Origin: Deltaproteobacteria bacterium | Lineage (GTDB): Bacteria > Desulfobacterota > SM23-61 | Assembly (NCBI GenBank): GCA_029857975.1 | Contig: JAOUFX010000156.1 | Coordinates: 1 to 6,764, forward strand | DNA: 6,764 bases | Direction of reading: 5' to 3' | Shown: in pieces, positions 1 to 4,840 of the stretch | Position numbering within the stretch: the first letter of the stretch is position 1 | Layout of the letters: the number at the start of each line of letters is the position of its first letter | Notes under the pieces: generated by a model | Seen by the model: only the letters and a program-made list of their open reading frames with translations | What the model was told of the DNA's origin: nothing | Databases searched by the model: none | Position numbers and translations under genes: made by a program

Positions 1-143
1 CCTATGTTCACCTCGGCAGCGGCTTCAGACGGTTGTCGGAGAAAAGAGAGATTGGCCCCAGCCGAAACTCCCAAAAGAGCGGCCCCTTTCAGGAGTTGGC
101 GACGGGAAATTCCTTTTTTTAAAAGCCTTTCATATGTTTCCAT
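1..143 (-). CDS. Tat-exported protein, N-terminal fragment (cut by window edge)
   Basis: Only the first 47 codons are visible, so the function cannot be assigned. The start is ATG at 143-141, preceded 7 bases upstream by a strong ribosome-binding site (AAAGGAGGG, 151-159). The N-terminus carries a twin-arginine signal: residues 13-19 read SRRQLLK, followed by a hydrophobic stretch (GAALLGVSAGANLSF) and an Ala-rich segment (SEAAAEVNI) around residues 40-47 that looks like a signal peptidase site. Tat leaders of this form occur on cofactor-containing oxidoreductases, hydrogenase small subunits and many periplasmic solute-binding proteins. The 'AAA-EVNI' junction would suit a solute-binding protein, but that is only a guess. 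It has its own promoter (177-205), so it probably forms a transcription unit separate from the UxaA-type genes upstream. Confidence 0.75.
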   Translation of the reverse strand, partial: METYERLLKKGISRRQLLKGAALLGVSAGANLSFLRQPSEAAAEVNI

Positions 144-176
144 ATCAATTCCCTCCTTTCAAAAAATGTGGTTAGG

Positions 177-205
177 AGTGTAGCAAAGATGATAAAAAGC
201 GTCAA
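177..205 (-). promoter_or_regulatory. Sigma-70-type promoter for the Tat-exported protein gene
   Basis: On the minus strand, TTGACG (205-200) is followed after exactly 17 bases by TACACT (182-177). These match the -35 TTGACA and -10 TATAAT hexamers at five and four of six positions, with ideal spacing. Transcription would begin near 170, giving a leader of roughly 27 bases that contains the AAAGGAGGG ribosome-binding site. The position just ahead of a new gene and the short leader support the call. No operator-like repeat is evident next to it. Confidence 0.6.
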
Positions 206-276
206 TCGCTTTCTTTCTTTTGGGAACTCCTCTGGGAAAATCACCCTATCGGAAAAATTTTTTTCAAATTCTTTCT

Positions 277-1434
277 TTAAAAATTGAGCCCGATTTTGAA
301 GATGCAGAAATCGCGTTGCCCCAATTTCTCGGCCTTGGACAATTTTCCGGAAGCCACGGCAATCATCTCATCAAAAACCCGCTTACCTGCTTCCTTTACT
401 GTTTCTTTACCTTGAAGAACCTGGTTGACGTTAAGGTCGATGTTATCTTTCATTTTGCGAGCCGTCTCGGCATTGCCGCTGATCTTGATCACGGGCGCTA
501 TCGGCGATCCTGTGGGGGTTCCCCTCCCGGTAGTGAAGACAGCGATTTGCGCCCCCCCGGCCATCATTCCGGTTAACTGATCGATGTCGTGGCCGGGCGT
601 ATCCATGAGAATCAATCCTTTTTTCGTAGGAGGGAAAGCATACGGAATGACTTCTTCCAGGGTTTTCGTCCCCCCTTTGTAAATGCAGCCGAGGGACTTC
701 TCCTCAATGGTGGTGATTCCGCCGGCGATATTGCCCGGAGCCGGGTTGGCCCCGCGGATATCCTGGCCGGTGGCAATCGCTTCTTTTTCCCACCAGGCAA
801 TCAGGTCCAGCACTTGCTTCCCGATTTCCTCGGTGCGGGCCCGTCTGGCTAAAAGGTGTTCGGCTCCGATCAGCTCCGTGGTTTCCGAAAGGATTACCGT
901 CCCCCCCGCCTCCACCAAAAGATCGCTGGCCGCTCCCAGCGCGGGATTGGAGGCTAAACCGGAAGTATAATCCGAACCCCCGCACTCCGTAGCCAGGATG
1001 ATTTCTGACAGGGGAATCGGCTCTCGCGGGAGTGCGGCAGCATCTGCCAACATCTCTTTGATAATCCTTTTCCCTTTGGCAATGGTTTTTTTTGTCCCTC
1101 CTACTTCCTGGATCTCTATGAATTCAACTCGTTTGCCAATGGGGGCAATGGCTTCGGCCACTTCTTTGGCCGGCAGGTTCTCACATCCATTTCCCACCAC
1201 TAAAACTGCGAATACGTTAGGGTTCGTGCCAAAGCCGGCAAGCGTCCGTTTGGTTTGTTCGCGGTCGTTGCCTACCTGGGCGCACCCAAAGACATTGGGC
1301 AGATAAACCGCTCCCTTCACATTCCGGGTTATGGCTTCCGCCGCTCCTTGCGAACATACCACGCTGGGAATGACCAGCACGTGATTCCGGACGCCAGCTT
1401 TACCGTTCGGTCTCCGGTACCCCTGGAAGTTCAT
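277..1434 (-). CDS. UxaA-family hydro-lyase, large (catalytic) subunit; altronate dehydratase / sulfolactate lyase-like
   Basis: This 385-residue protein covers the whole C-terminal catalytic part of the UxaA/GarD family of Fe-dependent sugar-acid dehydratases. It is the size of the large subunit of split enzymes such as (2R)-sulfolactate sulfo-lyase (SuyB). Visible family motifs, in order, are GYRRPNGKAGVRN (5-17), Cys27, FGCAQ (Cys51), NGCEN (Cys84), ECGGSDYTSG (150-159), NPAPGNIAGG (230-239), EEKSLGC (244-250), MDTPGHD (277-283) and a TTGRGTPTGSP block. Such enzymes remove water (or sulfite) from a 2,3-substituted acid to leave a 2-oxoacid. The true substrate cannot be read from sequence: CGGSD and DTPGHD look more like altronate/galactarate dehydratases than what I recall of SuyB. 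The chosen ATG overlaps the stop of the small-subunit gene as TGATG, with GGAAGGGGGG six bases upstream. A GTG at 1437 is an alternative start. The TGATG overlap implies translational coupling. Confidence 0.9.
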   Translation of the reverse strand: MNFQGYRRPNGKAGVRNHVLVIPSVVCSQGAAEAITRNVKGAVYLPNVFGCAQVGNDREQTKRTLAGFGTNPNVFAVLVVGNGCENLPAKEVAEAIAPIGKRVEFIEIQEVGGTKKTIAKGKRIIKEMLADAAALPREPIPLSEIILATECGGSDYTSGLASNPALGAASDLLVEAGGTVILSETTELIGAEHLLARRARTEEIGKQVLDLIAWWEKEAIATGQDIRGANPAPGNIAGGITTIEEKSLGCIYKGGTKTLEEVIPYAFPPTKKGLILMDTPGHDIDQLTGMMAGGAQIAVFTTGRGTPTGSPIAPVIKISGNAETARKMKDNIDLNVNQVLQGKETVKEAGKRVFDEMIAVASGKLSKAEKLGQRDFCIFKIGLNF

Positions 1435-1730
1435 CACGCACCCCCCTTCCGTCCCCGGTGGCTGACTACGTTATGTACATGAACATGCTCCCCCCGGGAG
1501 ATTGGCGCCGTGGTCTGGCCGATGGGCTCTCCGTATTTGATCACATCCGCCCCCTTGGCAATTTCCTGCAGGGCAAATTTATGCCCCATGGCAATGGGCG
1601 ATAAAAGGTTAATCCTTTCCTTGCGCCCCTGGGTTTCTACAAAAACCCTACTGCCGGCCTTTAAAGGAACAATGGCGGTGGCCACATTGTCCTTTTCGTT
1701 GATGACGATTACCTTGGATTTTCCGGCCAT
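1434..1730 (-). CDS. SAF-domain small subunit of UxaA-family hydro-lyase
   Basis: This 98-residue protein is a stand-alone SAF domain, equivalent to the N-terminal domain of altronate dehydratase UxaA or to the small SuyA subunit of sulfolactate sulfo-lyase. Diagnostic segments are a basic PIAMGHKFAL (residues 45-54), GADVIKYGEPIG (60-71) and the C-terminal ISRGEHVHVHNV (77-88), the usual 'G-E-x-V-H-x-H-N' block. The SAF domain is thought to help bind or position substrate for the catalytic partner. The ATG start at 1730 is fixed by an excellent ribosome-binding site, AAAGGAGGT at 1736-1744, with a 5-base spacer. The reading frame stays open far upstream, but that part is antisense-like and antecedes the ribosome site. 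The gene's stop overlaps the start of the large-subunit gene (TGATG), so the two are almost certainly made together as one enzyme. Confidence 0.9.
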   Translation of the reverse strand: MAGKSKVIVINEKDNVATAIVPLKAGSRVFVETQGRKERINLLSPIAMGHKFALQEIAKGADVIKYGEPIGQTTAPISRGEHVHVHNVVSHRGRKGGA

Positions 1731-1735
1731 CTTGA

Positions 1736-1744
1736 ACCTCCTTT
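1736..1744 (-). promoter_or_regulatory. Strong ribosome-binding site that sets the SAF-subunit start
   Basis: AAAGGAGGT on the minus strand lies 5 bases before ATG 1730. It matches the anti-Shine-Dalgarno sequence almost fully. It decides against a much longer open frame that reaches upstream to 2372 without a stop. Confidence 0.85.
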
Positions 1745-1774
1745 GCAAGATTAAAATCCAAAAAATTAAATTAA

Positions 1775-1866
1775 TTTGGACACCGATTTTCGCAGATAAC
1801 CGCAGAAACGAAAAAGACGCTATGCGCATAGCGCTAAGCGGATTTCTGTACACATCCGTGTCCAAA
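1775..1866 (-). repeat. Imperfect palindromic element between the transporter and hydro-lyase genes
   Basis: The outer arms, 1775-1787 (tttggacaccgat) and 1854-1866 (atccgtgtccaaa), are inverted copies matching at 12 of 13 positions. Between them lie a second inverted pair (cagaaa 1803-1808, tttctg 1843-1848), two cgcaga copies exactly 10 bases apart (1791, 1801) and a perfect 16-bp palindrome at 1818-1833. The layout is that of a small dispersed palindromic (REP- or MITE-like) element. Sequences of the kind 'atccgtgtcc' and 'tctgcggttatctgcg' feel familiar as dispersed intergenic repeats in environmental genomes, but copy number cannot be tested from one window. Confidence 0.5.
1811..1833 (-). 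terminator. Possible rho-independent terminator
   Basis: On the minus strand the palindrome CGCTATGCGCATAGCG (1833-1818) can fold as a 6-bp CGCTAT/ATAGCG stem with a GCGC loop. It is followed at once by TCTTTTT (1817-1811). The hairpin is short but GC-containing and the T tract is good. It lies downstream of the MFS gene and about 80 bases ahead of the SAF-subunit start. It could therefore end the transporter transcript, or act in the leader of the hydro-lyase genes if a promoter lies upstream of it. Confidence 0.4.
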
Positions 1867-1869
1867 AGC

Positions 1870-1901
1870 AATTTCCTATACAATAAATTTAATAGGAAAT
1901 T
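1870..1901. repeat. Perfect 10-bp inverted repeat (hairpin) in the intergenic gap
   Basis: aatttcctat (1870-1879) and ataggaaatt (1892-1901) are exact inverted copies around a 12-base AT-rich loop. The stem is AT-rich, so it is weak as a terminator. It is about 90 bases beyond the end of the MFS gene. It could be a protein-binding operator for the hydro-lyase genes or a weak terminator, and it directly adjoins a possible -10 element (1902-1907). Confidence 0.4.
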
Positions 1902-1930
1902 CTTATACCCTCGGGTTAAAAATACATTAA
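1902..1930 (-). promoter_or_regulatory. Weak candidate promoter for the SAF/UxaA gene pair
   Basis: On the minus strand TATAAG (1907-1902, five of six matches to TATAAT) lies 17 bases downstream of TTAATG (1930-1925, only three of six matches to TTGACA). It would start transcription inside the 1870-1901 hairpin, leaving a leader of about 165 bases that contains the terminator-like palindrome. AT-rich sequence makes chance matches likely, so this is tentative. Confidence 0.25.
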
Positions 1931-1990
1931 TTTTTTCAATTTTGCAAAGCCCTTTTGTGGCCTGATCTTGGCCTTGCGCTTCACCCCTTT

Positions 1991-3241
1991 TTATTTTTTC
2001 CCTCCGGCCATCTTCACGCTTTCCGGCAGAGCCCGAAGTTTGAACATGGTCCAAGGCCCGACCAGCGCCACCAGACCCAGCATGCTGAAAGCCCATCCCC
2101 AGTTGGGAAGGTAACCCGAAACTTTTTCCCCTTGGGCCGGGTTGCTTAAATCCAGGATCAATCCGAATATGGTGGGGACCAGGGCAGCGACCCCGAGCCC
2201 AATTAAGGAGCGCAATCCAAGAGCGGTTCCAAGATAGTGCGGCGAAACGACCTCGGTGAGGCCGGAAGAAAAAACCGGGGATTCGGCAATCACGGAAAAT
2301 CCATAACCAAGCCCCAGGATCATCACCCAAACCATCGGACTGCCGATCAGCCAGCCAAAAGAGAAAGAGCAAGCAATACTGATGGCCATCATGGAAATGA
2401 TGACCGTCGTCCGCCCCAGGCGATCGGATAGATATCCGGCGATCAGGGTTGAAAAAACACCCATGAGGTATAAAGCCGAGGAGAAAGAGGAACCGGCCTG
2501 AATGGCATGGTCTTTCGTTGATCCTACCGCGAGGTAACAGGCGATCAAAAAGGCTGGAGTCCAGGCCCTCATGCCTTCCAGCTCCCAGGCATGGGCACTA
2601 TAACCGGCGATCATCAACAAGGCCGGCCGGTTGGTCAACAGCTCTTTTTTAAATTTCCTTTCCTCCGGTTCAGGTTTTTTCTCGTCCATTCCTCTCAAAA
2701 CAATGAACGGAACCACCGCACCCAAAAAGGAACCCAAAGAGGTAACGAAAAAGGCCGCGGGCCATCCATAATGGGCCGCGATCCATCCGGTAGCGGCCAG
2801 GGAACCGGCGTGCCCTATCGACCCGGCCCCAATGAAAAAACCCATGGCCCTTCCCCTCAGGGTACTGGAGAAAGTTTCCGAAATCAATTTCAGCCCCGGC
2901 GTGTAGGTCCCTCCCAGGGCCAAGCCCATCAATCCCCGCAACAAGAGGGCCGTATGATAACTCCGGGCAAAGAGAGCAAAGAGCAAACCGGAGACGGCGA
3001 AAGCGATGCAGGAGTAAAGGAAGACTTTCTTCGTGCTCACCCAGTCGGTTAGAACGCTCAAGCCCACCAGCGAGGCGACGAATCCTATATGGAAAACCGA
3101 AAGGATGGATCCAGCTGCCGCACTGGACATTTGCCACTCTTTTTGCAAAACCGGGATCAAGGCCGGATAATTCTGCAGGCTTAAGTAAAGAAGCGCCCGC
3201 GCTGAACAGACGCCCCAAAGGATGATATAAGGAGAGTTCAC
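1991..3241 (-). CDS. Major facilitator superfamily transporter
   Basis: This 416-residue protein has the length and hydrophobicity of a 12-helix MFS carrier and would sit in the inner membrane. The loop between helices 2 and 3 reads LTDWVSTKKV (64-73), a variant of MFS motif A. The matching repeat in the second half is LSDRLGRTT (271-279). RGLMGLALGGTYTPG (102-116) fits helix 4. A charged cytoplasmic loop (184-204, rich in Glu and Lys) separates the two six-helix halves. A polar stretch AHAWELEGMRAW (216-227) in the first helix of the second half is unusual and may face the substrate path. The start is GTG directly after the stop of the small membrane-protein gene (TAAGTG, no gap), with a modest AAAGGG ribosome site inside that gene. 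Neighbouring hydro-lyase genes suggest an organic or sugar acid as cargo, which is inference. Confidence 0.88.
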   Translation of the reverse strand: MNSPYIILWGVCSARALLYLSLQNYPALIPVLQKEWQMSSAAAGSILSVFHIGFVASLVGLSVLTDWVSTKKVFLYSCIAFAVSGLLFALFARSYHTALLLRGLMGLALGGTYTPGLKLISETFSSTLRGRAMGFFIGAGSIGHAGSLAATGWIAAHYGWPAAFFVTSLGSFLGAVVPFIVLRGMDEKKPEPEERKFKKELLTNRPALLMIAGYSAHAWELEGMRAWTPAFLIACYLAVGSTKDHAIQAGSSFSSALYLMGVFSTLIAGYLSDRLGRTTVIISMMAISIACSFSFGWLIGSPMVWVMILGLGYGFSVIAESPVFSSGLTEVVSPHYLGTALGLRSLIGLGVAALVPTIFGLILDLSNPAQGEKVSGYLPNWGWAFSMLGLVALVGPWTMFKLRALPESVKMAGGKK

Positions 3242-3469
3242 TTATTGCCCTTTGCTTGCTTTCGTCTCCTTAGCCAGATAGGCGAAGAAAGCAAAGATAG
3301 CAATGGGAATGATCCAGGAGAGGAAAACGATACCCATGAATCCCCATAAATCTTCGCGATTCCCAAAAAGAACTTGGTCTCCCTGCCATTGACGGAACGA
3401 AAGGAAGGCCCATAGTAATACCACCACCATTGACCAACCTAAGATCAGCCACTTCATTAAAGAAGCCAT
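3242..3469 (-). CDS. Small two-helix membrane protein, unknown function
   Basis: The 75-residue product has two predicted membrane helices, about residues 7-25 and 43-66. They are separated by a short polar loop containing Arg, Gln, Asp and Glu, and the protein ends in a charged Lys-rich tail (KETKASKGQ). It is rich in Trp (W7, W12, W20, W28, W42, W52). I do not recognise the family. Its stop codon is followed with no gap by the GTG of the MFS gene, so the two are co-transcribed and probably translationally coupled. An accessory or stabilising partner of the transporter is a reasonable guess, by analogy with small subunits of other carriers. The ATG at 3469 has only a weak ribosome site; ATG 3457 (residue 5) is an alternative. 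Confidence 0.7.
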   Translation of the reverse strand: MASLMKWLILGWSMVVVLLWAFLSFRQWQGDQVLFGNREDLWGFMGIVFLSWIIPIAIFAFFAYLAKETKASKGQ

Positions 3470-3537
3470 CTTCTAACCGGTTCCGGATCCCTTTTCCAAT
3501 CCTTTCTTGCGCAGGCCGCTAATTTCAGGGCATCCCT

Positions 3538-3582
3538 AAAATCCAAATTCCAATATCCCAATAGCCAATAATTTCAAAATTC
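3538..3582. repeat. AT-rich degenerate 'ccaa' tract
   Basis: The stretch is built from variants of atccaa, ttccaa, tccca and gccaat, and is unlike the surrounding GC content. It resembles the tract at 3851-3934 on the other side of the GC-rich island (shared aaattccaa and ccaat words). Simple degenerate tracts like this are often dispersed in intergenic regions. It lies in the likely leader region of the small membrane-protein gene. Confidence 0.4.
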
Positions 3583-3597
3583 GTATATATTTAACGT

Positions 3598-3840
3598 TTT
3601 GAAAAAATGGCGTGACCACCTTTGTTGAGGCCCGGTGGCCAGGGCGGAACGCGCTGGAATCATCGGCCGGGTTCCGGCTGAGTTACGAAGACCCCATCGT
3701 GTTTCCGCAGAAGGAGGCGGGGGTTTCTTCCCCGCCCCATCCACGGAGAAATCAGCGCCTTATGATTCCAAGCGGTCCGTCGTGGCCACCGGGCCATCCA
3801 TGGGCTGGGCCTTTACGCTTCCCCTCTTTTCAAAGGGCTA
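3598..3840. other. GC-rich structured island in a gene-free stretch (possible RNA element or dispersed repeat)
   Basis: This part of the 429-base gap shows strong internal symmetry but no convincing gene. A perfect 13-bp inverted repeat pairs 3629-3641 (ggcccggtggcca) with 3783-3795. Inside it lie a 7-bp GC hairpin (3716-3722 with 3730-3736) and a GCCGG/CCGGC hairpin (3666-3678). Near the right end, the minus strand can form CCCUUU-GAAA-AGAGGG (3837-3822), a six-pair stem capped by a GNRA tetraloop. At the outer edges are tttgaaaa (3598-3605) and its inverse ttttcaaa (3827-3834). If transcribed on the minus strand, it would be in the leader of the small membrane-protein/MFS genes. It may be a structured RNA, a non-autonomous mobile element or a dispersed repeat. 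Small open frames on the plus strand here have no recognisable features. Confidence 0.45.
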
Positions 3841-3850
3841 AAGTGTTAGC

Positions 3851-3934
3851 AAAATTCCAATTATCCAATCCGGTATTTGATATTTTGGTCATTGTTATTT
3901 ATTTAGATTTTGGTGCTCGGATTTTGGAATTTCC
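3851..3934. repeat. AT-rich degenerate repeat tract overlapping the 3' end of porB
   Basis: The tract holds words such as aaaattccaa, ttatccaat, tattttggtcattgttattt and gattttggtgctcggatttt. This is a style of low-complexity intergenic repeat, and it shares words with the tract at 3538-3582. Bases 3899-3934 also encode the last 11 residues and stop codon of porB, so the repeat seems to have supplied the tail of that protein. Confidence 0.4.
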
Positions 3935-4840
3935 TTTAAGGGCGGTGCCGGTACCGAATTTTCTTTTGGAATGGATTTTAGACATCAAAATTTCCCATTC
4001 TTCCTCCACGTTGGCCTGGATGGTCTGTATCTCCTCGACGGAAAGATGGCCAAAGCGACCTTGGAGCTTGAGATACTCCCGGACTGGAACGCCTTGTGGT
4101 TTCACCGTCAGGGTATACTCCCTCCCTTTCTCGATTTCATACAGCGGGAAAATCTTAGTTTCCACGGCCAGACGGGCGATTTTCACCGCCAGCTCCGAGG
4201 GAAATTTCCATCCTGGAGGGCAGGAAGAAAGAATATGGATGAAGCGCAAGCCTGGGGTCTCCCGGGCCTTACGCATTTTATTCAAAAAATCTTCGGGGAA
4301 GGCCGGGGAAGCCGTAGCCGCATAAGGGATGCGGTGGGCGGCCATGATTTCCATAATATCCTTTTTGGGAGTATCCTTGAAAGCCGGGTTGGGAGTGGTG
4401 CTGGTCCAACTCAGCAAAGGGGTTGCCGAGCTTTGCTGGATGCCCGTATTCATGTAGGCTTCGTTGTCATAACAGACGTAAATGATGTCGTCGTTCCGCT
4501 CGGCGCATCCCGAAAGGGCCTGCAGTCCGATGTCGAACGTCCCCCCATCCCCGGCCCAAGCCATTACCTGAACGTCCTCGATACCCCGGGCCACCAGTCC
4601 TTTCTTTACGCCGGAGGCGGTAATGGCCGCGGACTCGAAGACGGTGTGCAGAATGGGAACCTTGAGGCTCGATGAAGGGAAAAAACCGGCCACGGTTGAC
4701 CAGCAGCAAGCCGGGATGACCACCATGGTTTTTTTCCCGAGAGCCTGAAGAGCATAGCGCATGGATAGAGATGCGCCGCAGCCTGGGCAACCGATATGCC
4801 CGGAATACAGCAATTCCTCTTGGGGCAGTTTGTACCTCAT
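3899..4840 (-). CDS. porB: 2-oxoacid (pyruvate):ferredoxin oxidoreductase, beta subunit
   Basis: The 313-residue protein is the thiamine-diphosphate- and [4Fe-4S]-binding subunit. Together with PorA it converts pyruvate (or a related 2-oxoacid) and CoA to acyl-CoA, CO2 and reduced ferredoxin in the cytoplasm. The four expected cluster ligands are visible: Cys18 and Cys21 (GCPGCG), Cys46 (25 residues on, as in known pyruvate:ferredoxin oxidoreductases) and Cys207 (SSCPPGW). The diphosphate/Mg site is GDGG (97-100) followed by DNEAYMNTG (125-133). The ATG shares four bases with the porA stop (ATGA). Pyruvate is the default substrate, but 2-oxoglutarate, 2-oxoisovalerate or arylglyoxylate enzymes are built alike. 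The final residues GNSKIRAPKSK come from an AT-rich repeat and look like a non-native extension. Confidence 0.93.
   Translation of the reverse strand: MRYKLPQEELLYSGHIGCPGCGASLSMRYALQALGKKTMVVIPACCWSTVAGFFPSSSLKVPILHTVFESAAITASGVKKGLVARGIEDVQVMAWAGDGGTFDIGLQALSGCAERNDDIIYVCYDNEAYMNTGIQQSSATPLLSWTSTTPNPAFKDTPKKDIMEIMAAHRIPYAATASPAFPEDFLNKMRKARETPGLRFIHILSSCPPGWKFPSELAVKIARLAVETKIFPLYEIEKGREYTLTVKPQGVPVREYLKLQGRFGHLSVEEIQTIQANVEEEWEILMSKIHSKRKFGTGTALKGNSKIRAPKSK

Noticed and set aside
241..276. Terminator for the UxaA-type large-subunit gene (gaaaaattttttttc region)
   Set aside because: The symmetry here is only A/T runs without a GC stem, so a rho-independent terminator cannot be supported.
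1434..2372. Long minus-strand open frame (312 codons) ending with the SAF subunit
   Set aside because: Only its last 98 codons are SAF domain. The upstream part lies out of frame over the MFS gene and through the repeat-filled gap, and a near-perfect ribosome site marks the real start at 1730.
2670..3218. Minus-strand 182-codon frame inside the MFS gene
   Set aside because: It is a shifted-frame shadow of the MFS coding sequence, with Gly/Arg/Pro-rich translation and no membrane helices.
3598..3860. Firm c-di-GMP-I riboswitch call
   Set aside because: Only a GAAA-capped stem and a following GCGUAAAGGCC-like stretch resemble the motif. The expected 3' half with the closing helix is not visible.
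3781..3860. Cobalamin or glycine riboswitch
   Set aside because: The conserved cores (for example GCCACTG for cobalamin) are absent on both strands.
3612..4325. Plus-strand open frame of 237 codons over the GC-rich island and the 3' part of porB
   Set aside because: Over half of it is antisense to the confidently assigned porB. The remainder is Pro/Arg-rich with no motif, and it has no ribosome site.
3971..4675. Plus-strand open frame of 234 codons
   Set aside because: It is wholly antisense to porB and has no recognisable domain; GC-biased codon positions in the real gene explain the open shadow frame.
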